Shown piece after piece: positions 49,357 to 61,089 of a DNA stretch of 64,000 nucleotides. Position 1 is the stretch's first letter, and every line of letters starts with the position of its first letter. The translations under genes were made by a program, and so were the position numbers. The stretch is from Cokeromyces recurvatus. Its lineage: Eukaryota; Mucoromycota; Mucoromycetes; Mucorales; Mucoraceae. The notes under the pieces were generated by a model, which had not been told where the DNA came from, did no database searches, and saw nothing but the letters and a program-made list of their open reading frames with translations. The DNA is taken from NCBI RefSeq assembly GCF_025118155.1, contig NW_026251401.1:434001-498000 (forward strand), written 5' to 3'.

Positions 49357-50040
49357 TGACTTGTGTGAGTGTATATTAATGTGTATATGTATTTATTATA
49401 TAAGGAAGTAGTAAAGAAAAAAAAATTTTTTTTTTTGTTGATAAACTGGAGTAAGTTAATAAATAATAATAAAAATTAAAAGAATCCAATAACGGCTTTA
49501 AATGACAAAATACAATGTTTAATATCCTTTTTTTATTCAGTTAATACTCTTTTTCTTTTTCCTTTTTCTTCTTCTTTCTCTTGCTTTTTTTTTAATTTTT
49601 TTTTCTTCTTCTATTCTTTTAGAATGATAAATCTACAATTTTAAAAAAAAAATGTTCGACAATGTTTCAAAATTGAAAAAAGAAAAAAGTAACTTCGTCT
49701 TTTAACAACAATTTAATTAGCTGATCAACTACTTGCAAATTATTCTAATTTTTTTATTTTTTATTTTTTTTTTTTCTTAAACTTACCTTTTGAGAAATAT
49801 ACAAATAAATATTTATAAGAGAAAAAGGAAAAAAAAAAATTAAAAGTTTTTTTTTTGTTTTTAAGAAAACATGACTTTCTGATGGCGTCACACATTATGC
49901 CAATTGTAGTCTTTGATTGGCTAATATTTGTTTTTTTTTCTTTCCTTTCTTGTTTCTTTCTTCTTTTGACATATTTCTTTTCATACATATTATATATTTA
50001 TTTATATATTCTTCTTCTTTTTTAAAATAGAAAAAGTAAA
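49357..50040. other. Divergent intergenic region PCF11-synaptobrevin
   Basis: 684 bp, pyrimidine/purine-rich with many short T and A runs; no gene supported. Confidence 0.5.
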
Positions 50041-50690
50041 ATGTAGAGTTATTGAAATAACAACTTTTTTCACCTTAATATTTTATTGACTGAATAAGGC
50101 CTTTTTTTTTTCTTTTTTTTTTTTTACTTAAATTTAAAATAGGGCCGAACCATATGACCCTTATATTCCTAATTCATCTTCTCAAGGAAATAGTAACCAA
50201 GCAGGACAAGGTGCTTCTAAGACTGCTCGTGTGCAGCAGCAAGTAGACGAGGTTGTCAATATAATGCAAGAAAATATCGATAAAGTCATGCAAAGAGGTG
50301 AACGATTAGATGATCTTAGAGGAAAAACAGGTAATTAATAAATAGATGAGATGAACATGGATATTAATGAATAAATTTAAAGAGGATTTACAAGCAACGG
50401 CGACACATTTTAGACGTGGAGCTAATCAAGTACGTAAAAGAATGTGGTGGAAAGATTTGAAATGGAAGATTATTATCGCAGTGACAATTATCGTTATCTT
50501 GGCTATTATTATTGGTAAATTAAATATCAATGTATGTATTGAACGATACATTATTAACCTTTTTTTCTTCTTCTTTTGTGCATGCATATATGTATATAAT
50601 AGGCTCCATTGTTGGTACACAGGTAAGTTAGCAATAGAATGATTACATCCTTATATTAATTATACTTTTATATAGACGCGCCATAATTAA
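50041..50690 (+). CDS. SNC1: Synaptobrevin/Snc-type v-SNARE
   Basis: Exons 50143-50330, 50383-50514 and 50603-50622 are secure. They encode AEPYDPYIPNSSS, then the R-SNARE motif VQQQVDEVVNIMQENIDKVM, QRGERLDDLRGKTEDLQATA (with the central zero-layer Arg) and a WWKDLKWK junction before a C-terminal transmembrane helix IIIAVTIIVILAIIIG. The start is inferred: AT at 50041-50042 joined across an intron to G at 50143 gives ATG-GCC and an N-terminus MAEPYD. The 3' end has two options: splice to 50676-50690 (ends SIVGTQTRHN; 118 residues, as modelled) or read on to a stop at 50631 (ends SIVGTQVS). The protein fuses secretory and endocytic vesicles with plasma membrane. Product sure; both ends less so. 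Confidence 0.86.
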
Positions 50691-52263
50691 TTTTAATTGG
50701 ATAATATACATTAATAAAGATAAAAATAAAAAATAAATTAAAAAATAAATTAAATTCAGCCAATTAAATGAGAAAAGAAATGATAACCTTTGTTGCACCA
50801 CCTTATGTTGCACTTGAAGCTTTCTAATGTCGTATGATCAATAGAATAGATTATGAAATAAAAATATACTATGATTTATAAAATAGCTAAAAGCAATACT
50901 ATAGAAGTAAATAAGTAAGTTAAGAAAACAACAATAACATTCGTGCAGAGACGATCAATACAATAAAATATTATTACTTGTTAAATATATTCTAGTGAGC
51001 CCAGTAATTACTAAATACAGCTACTTATTGATTTCTGAAGTGAATGAATGTCATTACTAGTCTTTATTTACTTGATTTTGTTAGTCATTTTTTAGACTGC
51101 TCTATTCTTATTGAAAGGAAAATAGCAGAGCTTATTATAATCAAGTTTTTTTGATGTATATAAACAGAAATTAAATCCAAGAAGGTTATCATAAATGGAT
51201 TCTTAACTGTTTCCATTATTACATTGATTATCACATGATAAACCAAAAAAAAAAATGTATATACATGTATATGTTTTCTGAGAATTGAATAAACTGCTGC
51301 CTTGAATCTAGTGGTTATTTATGTAAAATAGCTCAAATAGGCATATTAGTAGCTTTTGACTTACTTGTAAGAAGGAAATGCATAAATTCCTGCAAAATAA
51401 AACTATTTTGTTTTAGATATACATACTCTATTGTAACTTTTTAGTATCTTCAAGTATACTCCATTTTTTAAAAAAAAAAGTCTTATCTTGATGGCAATAT
51501 GATATCTTTATATTTCTTTTGTAGTATTCTTAAGAATAAAACATATCAAATATCATCGCTTAGGACATTACCCTACTATGTCTTTTATATCGATGAAAAA
51601 AAAATCGATTTTGATCTAATTGTAAACGGAAGCTATTGACAGGCCTATTTTCCTTGTGTATCTACCTCGTTTCTTTAAAAATGAAATGATGATAGTATCA
51701 ATTCGAATGCTTTACAATAAAGCTATAAATTATATCTACCTTTTTGATATATGAGAGATGCAAAGGTTAATTTCAAATGATGGCTAATTTCTGATAAACA
51801 TTCTTATCTCCAGAGTCTTGTGTATTTTATAGGCACTTACTTGTCACTAATGATCTGATTCCCATACTCCATGAAGGCTATTTGATAATAGCATTAAAAG
51901 TAAAATTAAAAAAAAAAAAAGGAGAATGATATAAAAATGAGCGCCCTTATCCTTCCAAATAACTATGATATGATTTTGCTTCTAGTCAAGAGAATTATTA
52001 CTTTTGGAGATGTTGTTTTCTATAACCCCATAAAAAGAAACCTGCCTGCTCAGACTAAACAAATTAAGTATATATGTCTTAGCTAGTAATGATACTATTT
52101 TTATTAAATAGATAAGCATTTTAAAATAAAAACTTGCTAGAAAAAAAGAAAAAAAAAAAAAGAAAAAAAAGAAAAAAGAAAAGAAACCAGTATGAATTTG
52201 ATGATATTAGTCAGTTAAACAACTGCGAAATCAAAGCATAAAGCACATGCTTTAATTAAGTGT

Positions 52264-52309
<46 letters not shown>

Positions 52310-52965
52310 AATACGGTATGAAAATGTTTACGAGGTTTTATCTTTATATGGCGTTAAGCTATAACAGATATTCTTAAGAGACCATTAAGTCGGGCATTGA
52401 CTACCAGCAAAACAATAATAAAAAAAAATAAAGAAAATAAAATAAAGAAAAAAAGAAAGATCAACGGCATAATTTCAAGTTGATAAAAGACATACAAGTA
52501 TTCTATAATGAGAGTCTATCCTTTACTCCGGATAAAAATATACAAGAACTTTTTTTTATTATACACATTTCTTCGTATACAACTTATACTACTGCTTTTA
52601 TGGAGTATGGCATAATGTCTTGATCTATTTTTTGCTTGTTAGCGTTAAGAAAAAAAAAGGAGGGCAAAGTCTTTTTATCATGGATGTAAAAATATCAATG
52701 CACAAGTATTAGTTTTTATTTGGTCGAATTCAGCAATAGGACATGGTAGGCACAAATTATATTGTAACAGTTACACAAAATAATAGAAGGAGGAAGATCC
52801 CAGTTAATAAAGTAAACTTTTATACAACATGTAGATTTTTTTATAGCATTTCACTTTCTTCAAATAATTGTCTTTCTATTGTTTCATTCCGCAGATTGTA
52901 TGCATCAGCAAGTATCTATTATATATATGATAGAATTAGATAACATAATAGTGATATTATATTTA
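50691..52965. other. 2.3-kb intergenic region without a recognised gene
   Basis: AT-rich DNA with a purine-rich stretch at 52140-52186, a T run of about 40 bases (52268-52307) and scattered short A/T runs. The 66-residue open frame at 52743-52943 has no start context or domain. I see no RNA gene. Confidence 0.5.
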
Positions 52966-54299
52966 CTACTTTACTGGTCGCATATCCATAAATGGAAGAC
53001 GAAGTAACATTGTCCTAATCTCAGACTGTTCAAGATCTTCCAAATTTTCTCTTGCATGTCTTAATATCGCTATTATTAAAGCATAGTGTATAGATAGAAT
53101 AAGTAAGTATACACACATCAATAAATACGCATATCCATTTACTTACCAAGACAAACAAATGGATGAAATTCTAATGGATCAGGTATAGAAAAGTATGCAT
53201 CTATCCCAACATATAATTATTAATATTGACTTGCTATTTCCTTGCTTCTTTTATTATTATTACCCCATAATCTAATTAAATTTTGAAATTTTAATTCTTT
53301 TGATAATAAATACTGTAACCAAGAAGTTGTAAATTCATTTAAATTAACTTCTTCTTCTTCAAAATAATTCCGTCTAATGTGTAACATAAAGTTAATACAT
53401 AGGCACACACATATTTATATAATCAGGCGATTATATCGTATTATCATATACTTTACAAATCAGGTAAGGCATATCGAAATAAAGTCATGAAATTTGCTAC
53501 ATACTCTTTAACTGTATTATGGGTATCATATTCTTCACCTATACATATAAAGTTATCAATAAATGACTTTATATGGCCATTTATAGTATGTTACCAATCG
53601 TTTGTAAAAGTCGTTCAAAGCAAAAATAAGCGTCACATTCTTTATCAAGAGCATATATGAATGGTGCACATAAAGTAATAAGAGCAGGATAATATTCAAC
53701 ATCTCGATTTGCAATTAAATAAGCAGTTATAATATTCACAAATTTATCTACATAATGTTTTCCTGCTAATTCAGGTGTTCGTGCTTGAAATCGATATACT
53801 TCTCCTCTAATCTTTTTTGCTATTTCTGAATCTTCTTTATCCATTTGTTCATATTCTTCATGTCTTGCTTTTGAACTAGTGAGTTCTTTGGCTTATATAT
53901 ACATAAAGTTACTATCTAAACGTTTCTAATTCTCTTTTTTTTTTTTTTTTTTCTTCTTAAAAAAAAAAAAATAAAAATAAAAAAAAAATAAATATGCACT
54001 TATTTACATCGATCTGCTTGTTCTACTCCAAGAAGATATTTCCAAACTTGCTATAGGATATTATATGAGTTATATATATTCGTCTCTAGTCTGTTTTATT
54101 GTTATCTTTATTTTACCCCACGTAATTCGTTTGGAATGCCATGTCTAGCTAATAGTCGTAATCTTTCAAGATCAACATAAACTTCAGATTGTAAGATCTC
54201 TTTAAAATCATTGAATATGGATAAAGCTTCATCTTGTTCCATAACTTTCTTATATAACTGTTGTCTTTGTCTAACAACTTCAGGATGAATTTCAAGCAT
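52966..54299 (-). CDS. Small TBC (Rab-GAP fold) protein with atypical glutamine finger
   Basis: Seven exons (54299-54117, 54050-54008, 53891-53595, 53538-53457, 53373-53264, 53200-53147, 53069-52966) join to 290 residues, little more than one TBC domain. The start region RLRLLARHGIPNELRGQVWK is the TBC opening motif. KKIRGEVYRF matches IxxDxxR with Asp changed to Glu and keeps the arginine finger. Where active GAPs have YCQ, this protein reads VEYYPALITLCAPF, so the glutamine finger is missing. The rest of the fold is present: ECDAYFCFERLL, LLSKELKFQNLIRLWDAYF, FHPFVCLAILRHARENLEDL. It may be a pseudo-GAP or act on a different GTPase. Subfamily not assigned. Seven consistent splice junctions support the model. 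Confidence 0.82.
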
Positions 54300-54451
54300 A
54301 CTTTTAATATAAATAAAAAAAAAAAAGAAAAGGAAAAGGAAAAGAAAAAACTGTCATTTATATCATACAGGGACTTTTAAAAAAAAATATTTATTGTTTG
54401 ACTCAATCAGTTATAAAAGAAAAACTGTTGGACCGGAAACAGTTGCCCAAG

Positions 54452-54522
<71 letters not shown>

Positions 54523-55236
54523 TTAAACGGCTTCCTTGTGTAACCTATAAACATTTGATAAAAGTATTATTAATACTTGCAAAGAAAGACATCTATTCAA
54601 ATAAAATGTAAAATAGAACATAATTCTTCATATAAAAGGGGGAATTAATAAATCTCTTTTATTTAACGCTCTTTTTTCTAAACCGATCTATAAAAAAAAA
54701 GTTTAAAACACTTTTTTTTTAAAAAAAAAAAAAAAAAAAAAGAGAGGTTTCAAATAATATATTTATTATTTTTTGGAATAAGCAGTAATCTCTAAAAATG
54801 TATTATTATTTTTTAAACTTTACATGTACGTACATAAAAAAAAAAAACAATAACTCACTCCTTTTTTTATCGATTATTTTTTATATTTAAAAAATGCACG
54901 TATTATACATAGTGTTACCTTATTGACGACCCCATGTAATATATATAAAACAAAATTCTATCTTATCTACTACTTTAAACGCCTCTATCTAATAAAAGGA
55001 AATAATATAAAAACTAGGAATTTTTTTTTTTTTTTTTGAATGTGCGCTCTATCAAGGAAAATTATTAAATGAAGATTTTCCTTTTTTTTTATGTAGTTAA
55101 TTGTGTTTCATAGTAACATATTGATTTATATATTGTCAAGTGCAACTATAATGTTATTTTCAATGTAGGATAAGCATTCATAATGTATCATAGCAACATA
55201 TCATTTATGTTTGTTCACATGTTAATATCAGTTTAA

Positions 55237-55279
<43 letters not shown>

Positions 55280-55715
55280 AATCATGTTATTATAATGTTG
55301 GAAAAGACTAAAATATTAAGTCATAATTGATTATGAATAAAGCGATTGTGTATTATTTGCCTAATATATTAATATTTTGTAATACTGCATCTACTACCAG
55401 AATCATCTCCACATACGTTTCAATAAATAGATTTATTGTAAATTATAGAAAATGCTATATCAAAATTTTATCTTTAGTATTCATCAGATTATTAGGAAGA
55501 GGATTTTTTTTTATTTTACCGTCGGGTTTATTCATGCCTTTATAACAATTTCTTCAGCGTAATATTCTTCATGATTTTTTTTGTAGTAAGTGGCAACAAA
55601 TAGATCATAGATCTTTTCAAAAGGTAAATAGAAAATGGTTATAAATGTGTGTGTGTGGGCGTGTATATGTATTTCCCTTTCTCCCTTTAAATATAATTAT
55701 TACAAACTTGTATTG

Positions 55716-55765
<50 letters not shown>

Positions 55766-56209
55766 GCTAAAAAGTTTTGCAGAAATGATTATAAATGAAC
55801 CATATACGATAGAAACTCTTATGGTAATTGGTCTTGGTATAAAATAACCAAATGCATTAAATTGTATAGTTTCATAATATACTTGTCGAATAACATGATG
55901 TAACTGATATGCTGAAAATGGAATTAATATAGCACGCAAATAAATACATATTTGCATCCATTGATATAACTCCTAATTATTAGGAATAGTGTTCGATCAG
56001 GATGAATACCTTTACAAAAAAAAAAAAAAAGCTATTGTAATCATAAACATCTTTCTTTCAAGAACGATCTCATCTTTTTTAAATATTATATAAAAAATAT
56101 TTTATTATATTACAATTTAAATTGTCATTTTATAAACAGACAAAACACACACACACACACACAAAAGGGAATGTTATAGAAATAATAGTAGGGAAACGAA
56201 TATACAAAA

Positions 56210-56239
<30 letters not shown>
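54300..56239. other. Intergenic region TBC-SOF1 with long A runs
   Basis: 1.9 kb containing A homopolymers of about 60 (54461-54520), 40 (55239-55278) and 44 bases (55719-55762), a GT repeat and AT-rich DNA. The only coding-like sequence is the minus-strand fragment at 55532-55970, listed separately. Confidence 0.5.
55532..55970 (-). pseudogene. Possible membrane-protein gene fragment or undetected gene
   Basis: Two minus-strand segments look coding. The first begins after an AG at about 55971-55972: ELYQWMQICIYLRAILIPFS, then HHVIRQVYYETIQFNAFGYF, IPRPITIRVSIVYGSFIIIS. It reads as two or three hydrophobic helices and runs into a 44-base homopolymer. The second (55532 to about 55640) reads FYLPFEKIYDLFVATYYKKN, HEEYYAEEIVIKA and a stop. 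No start codon or further exons were found upstream, and the join between the two is unresolved. It may be the 3' part of a multi-pass membrane protein, a decayed copy, or a gene interrupted by assembly error at the homopolymer. Confidence 0.3.
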
Positions 56240-56246
<7 letters not shown>

Positions 56247-57731
56247 GCAATACCAATAATTGGTTTTTCACGTTCAGGCACACGCTTAACAGCATCCAAT
56301 TTCTTTGAATGTTTGCGTCTTAATTCTTCTTTTCTCTTCTCTGCACGGATCATTTCTTTCTTTCTAGAATCAGCAAGCTTAATATCCTTTGGAGTTCTTC
56401 TATGCTTATCAATTCTACGGATTTCCTTCATATGTCCATATCTTTCCTTCAATTTACTAGAATATTCCAACTTATTCTTTTCACGCCAGTCAACGATACC
56501 GATCTTTTCATTTGCATGTGCCTTCCAAAGACGAATATTACCATCATCTGAGCCTGATAAAACATATTTACTATCCATTGAAAACTCGACCGAGAAGACT
56601 CTTTGCATTCGTTTGGTATGATAACAATCTCTACTATGACCTGTACCGACATCAAATAAACGAATTGTACGATCGTATGAACCTGTTACAATTTCTTGAC
56701 CTGTAGGTGAATAATCCACATCCATACTAAATAAAAAAAAAAAAGGAAAAGAGGGTGTTAAATAAGGGGGAGAGGGGAACTACTCTTTCTATTGCTCGTT
56801 AAATACTTTACATAGCAGAAACATGATCCTTCATGATATTTCTAGCAGCTTTCATATTTCTCATATCAAAGGTATATGCATTATGGTCTTCACTACCAGT
56901 TGTAAAAGTGTAAGCCTCTATAGGATTCCATGCAATAGCATTTGTCTTGAGTGACATGACTACTTTTGTAATAGCCGTACTTGTTCTTAAATCGTACAAC
57001 ACAATAGTACGATCAGTACCACAAGAAGCAAAAATATTCTCTTGCACTTGATTAAACTTGATCGTTTGATATGAATCAGCGCCCCAAGCAAAATCATGAA
57101 TAGGTTCTGATCTATTTTCATCCCATACTTCAACCGTACCACCTGAGGTAGCAAAGAGAGGGTCAGAACGATGATGTGAAAGACCTGTAAAGGCATGACC
57201 GCCCATATATGTTTCAATAGGCTCTGTATCATTGCCCCAAATTTTAACCGTCTTATCTGTTGAACAGGATAAAAATCGCCCCTCATCTCGACCTGCACAG
57301 ACACCTGTCACAAGCCCTTGATGTCCCTGAGCTCTCCAAACTGTCTGATGTTCTGATATCTCCCAAATTCTTATTTCTCCATCACCACTACCAGAAATAA
57401 CAGAGTTTAATTTTGTAGGATGCTTTGTTAAACAATAAACACCATCAATATGCCCATTTAACGAAGCAACAAATGGTTTCGAAAACATGCGATCTAATTT
57501 AACTGAGTTAAGTGCTCTCACATATTCTCTTCCTCTCTCAAAAGGGTGTGCAACTGGGTCCAGATTACGTTGTAATTTATGAATGTCTTGAGCACGTTCT
57601 CTAACATAATCGTTTGATGAACGAGATAAAGCTTTCACTTTCTATGTATATATAAAATATTATTAATTCATCTGCAAAAGAAAAAAAGAAAAGTGTTATT
57701 GAATAAATGGTTATATTGACATTACCACCAT
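56240..57731 (-). CDS. SOF1: SOF1/DCAF13, WD40 small-subunit processome protein
   Basis: Exons 57731-57726 (ATG-GTG), 57641-56812 and 56726-56240 join to 440 residues. The N-terminus MVKVKALSRSSNDYVRERAQ and HKLQRNLDPVAHPFERGREY are typical of Sof1. WD repeats follow (SGSGDGEIRIWEI, CSTDKTVKIWGND, GTDRTIVLYDLRT, TGSYDRTIRLFDVG, SGSDDGNIRLWKAH). The Sof1 C-terminal domain (SSKLKERYGHMKEIRRIDKH, RTPKDIKLADSRKKEMIRAE) is the basic tail that binds pre-rRNA. Sof1 is required for 18S rRNA maturation with U3 snoRNP. The six-nucleotide first exon is inferred from the donor GTAATG and the need for a start codon. Confidence 0.93.
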
Positions 57732-57769
57732 CTTGAAAAGTGATCAATAAATAATATATGTATATGTAT

Positions 57770-57815
<46 letters not shown>

Positions 57816-58096
57816 TTTGGTTTTCCTTTGGTGGAATTCCTAAAAATGGTTCAAGGATTGAAACAAGTCACAAAAAAGTGGCTTATTATCGTTCGACACT
57901 TCAATGAAAAACAAGAATGATTGATTTATAATAATGTAACTATATTTATTTGCTTTATCTGTACAACAAAAAATAGATGTATACATACATGTATGCTATT
58001 TTACAATAATACTTTCAATATAACAAAAAAATAGAATAGAATAGAATAGAATGGAATAGAATAGAAAATAAGCAATGAATGATATGGATTTTTTTT
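57732..58096. other. Intergenic SOF1 upstream / C2H2 factor downstream
   Basis: Contains an A run of about 40 bases (57772-57812) and an AATAG pentanucleotide microsatellite. No gene. Confidence 0.5.
58026..58067 (+). repeat. AATAG pentanucleotide microsatellite
   Basis: About eight AATAG units with one substitution, in the likely 3' untranslated region of the C2H2 factor. Confidence 0.85.
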
Positions 58097-61089
58097 TTAT
58101 AATGAAAAATTAGGAGGAGGAAGAGGAGGAGGAGGAGGATGACCATTATGAGGGTGTGGAGAGTTTGGTAATGATTGCGTATGTAGTGAAATAGAAGTGT
58201 GATGCAGTTGACTGTTTAAATAGTCCATCTGAACCATTTGTTGTTGTATATTATTTAAAAGTGGCGCACTAAAGGTTGTTGCGATAGTTGTCGGTCCATT
58301 ATTTGGATACTGAATGACGCTATTGGGCGTAGATATGATAGTAGAAGGAGTATTAGGATTCTCATGAGTCTTTTCATGCTTCTTCAATGATCTAGAATGG
58401 TAATACGCTTTACCACATCCCTTTGACATACAGACATAAGGACGAACATTCGAATGAGTCTTAATATGAGTTGTTAATGAATCTGGGCGTGAAAATCGTT
58501 TACCACATCCAGGTTTATCACATACAAAGGGTCTTTCACCTGTATGTGTACGAAGATGATTATACATTTTATGACGCTTTGTAAAGGGCTTCTGATTCCT
58601 TACACAGCCTTCCCATTCACAACAATAAGTAGGCTAACATACAATTCAATTTAACAAAAACGAAAAGCTCTTCTTTTTATATATGATATACATGTATATA
58701 TTTATATAATTACCTTTCCACTACCAACATGTGAATCACTAATATGACTAATCAAGTTTTGTAAACCTTCAAATATTTTACCACAATTTTTCCATTTACA
58801 TTGCATTTGTATTACATTAGCTGTAATATCATCCCCATACAGCGCAGCTGCTTTTGCGGCGGATGTTGCTTCTGTAATAGGTGTGGTTGTATTGTTGCTA
58901 TCATCTGCCATTTCTTCATCTTCATCTTCTTCATCTACAGTTGATTTATCTTCATCAATTACGATTTGAAAAGAAGAAGAAGAAGATTGTGTTGTGTTTA
59001 CTTGATTAGTCGGCTTTTGTTGATGATCAATAGGTGTATTTGGACTGATATGATCATCATCGTCATCTTCTTCTTCTGTAGACTTTGTGCTTAACTTTTC
59101 TGTTTGTGGATTCATTTCGATATTGTTATTTACTTTTTCAGTTTCAAGTACAATGAGTCGTGCAATGAGTTGTTCTCTTGACATGTGCTCATAATCTTTT
59201 GCATGGGTACCAAAGGCAGTAGGGGTTTCTGTTGATGTTGATGTTGATGTTGATGTTGCTGCTGTTGTTGTTGTTATTTTTAATCCTAGTTCTTGTGGGG
59301 TAGGTGGAGGTGGTATTGCGATTGTACCTAAAGCCTGCTTTTGAGATTCAATTCTCACCTTTCGATCTTGAACGACACCACCACTATTCATATTCAGATC
59401 ATGATTAACAAAATAGTGCTGTTGTAATTGCTGCTGATATGGTTCTTGTTGACTAACGACTACAGCGGATCGTGGAGTAGTTGTGATGATGTTTGCTAAA
59501 TTTTTTGTATCAATATTAAGTGGAGGCCGATGAGAGGTCGAAACGGTATGTCTTCGACTTTTCTTTCTTGTTAAAGTAACTGAATTTGTATTATCAGGAG
59601 CATCTCTTTTGGTACCATAGTTTTCATTTACAAAAGATGTTTCTTGATGATGCTTTTGTTGATGTTGCTGCTGTACAATCGCATTATGGAGTGGAATTGT
59701 TTCTATTTTTATTTGATGTATTGGGCTTGCAGATGAACCTATAGTAGATGTAGAGGTATTATTGTTAGTCATGTGCGATAAGACTACATGAGGTGCTGTT
59801 TCCTGTGAAGGAGGAGTTGATTGTTGCAGTAATTGTGGCTGAGAATGAGGCTGAGGTTGAGTTTGTGACTGTACTAGATGATTACTATTGTTTGAAATTA
59901 TTTGTTGCTGTAGCAAATGATGATCCGATGGGACAGTAACAGTGGCAGTAGTAGTAGCAGCAGCAGTAGTAGTAGCAACAGTAGTAGTAGTAGTAGTAGT
60001 AGTAGCGGCGGCAGCGATAGATTCTTGTTGTAATAAAGCATAATGTTGAGACATTTGCTGTGCCATAACATCATATCCTGTCATAATATCATATTCTTTA
60101 GTTATATCTCGAGAAGCTGAATCTTCCACTAAATTAGCATTTAAAAGTTTAGTATTTTCATGTTTGATTTCTTCAGGTATAATATCTTGTTGTGGTTGTT
60201 GGTCCATTGATCGCTGAGAGGGAACAATAAGATGATGATCTATAGTAGGGTTAGTTTGCATCATTTCATTGAGAAATTGTTGTTGAGTTTGCAAATGTAC
60301 TGAATTTTGAGTAGTTTGAACCGGATGCTGTTGTTGTTGTTGTTGTTGTACTTGAGCTTGCGCCTGCGCATGAGCTTGAGCCTGTTGATGTAATTGTTGT
60401 TGTACCTGTACTTGTTGATGAATTTGAGCCTGTACCTGTGCCTGCACTTGAGCTTGAGCTTGGGCTTGAGCTTGAGCCTGTACCTGTGCCTGCACTTGGG
60501 CTTGGGCTTGAGCTTGAGCTTGTTGCTGTTGTTGTAATAAATGATCATGATTTGAAAAAGATAAAGAATTATTATCATCAAATAAATTATTATGGTGTAA
60601 CATTAAATTTGAGTTATTATTCATCATACTGTGGTTTACAGGACTTTCGTTTTGTTGATTGTTCTAGATAAAATAATTAGCTATTAATAAGATTTTGAAA
60701 CTTTTACTTTAAAAAAAAATAAAATAAGAATAAAAATTAAATTTTACATTTATTTGCAATAGTTGTGTTGTAGATGTAGCATTAGTAGCAGTGCTAGTAG
60801 TAGATGTTGTTAAATCAGGTTGTTGCTGTTGAGTTACTACAGTAGGAGTTGTTGTCATCATATTGTTGCCAAATAGATGATCACTTTGGTTACTACTACT
60901 ATCAACTGAAGAAGGATAACTTAAATTAATATGTTGCTGCGAATTAAACTGATTTTGTTGATTATTTGAAGTCAATTCATTAAATTGATTCGCATAAAAA
61001 TCTGAGTCATTATTTGATGATGGTATATTATTTGATGAATTTAGTTGTGTTAAAGTACATGTCAAATCGATATGTTGCTGTGAATCCAT
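58097..61089 (-). CDS. Gln-rich C2H2 zinc-finger transcription factor (GLI/ZIC-like finger array)
   Basis: Exons 61089-60748, 60663-58714 and 58633-58097 join to 942 residues. Most of the protein is low complexity: Gln/Asn runs, a Gln-Ala/Gln-Val repeat, Thr and acidic stretches, suggesting an activation domain. Near residue 745 the finger array starts with a divergent finger CKWKNCGKIFEGLQNLISHI, then CCEWEGCVRNQKPFTKRHKM, HLRTHTGERPFVCDKPGCGK, RFSRPDSLTTHIKTHS and YVCMSKGCGKAYYHSRSLKK. The long CxxxxC first fingers and HTGERPF linker follow the GLI/ZIC pattern. A Pro-rich tail ends it. It should be a sequence-specific DNA-binding protein; targets unknown. The finger array crosses intron 2. 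Confidence 0.88.
60330..60535 (-). repeat. Gln-Ala/Gln-Val hexanucleotide repeat in the C2H2 factor
   Basis: Imperfect repeats of CAAGCY/CAGGTR-type hexamers encode alternating Gln-Ala and Gln-Val over about 60 residues, flanked by pure Gln runs. Confidence 0.8.

Noticed and set aside
52743..52943. 66-residue open frame
   Set aside because: No recognisable domain, no start context, and composition like the surrounding intergenic DNA.
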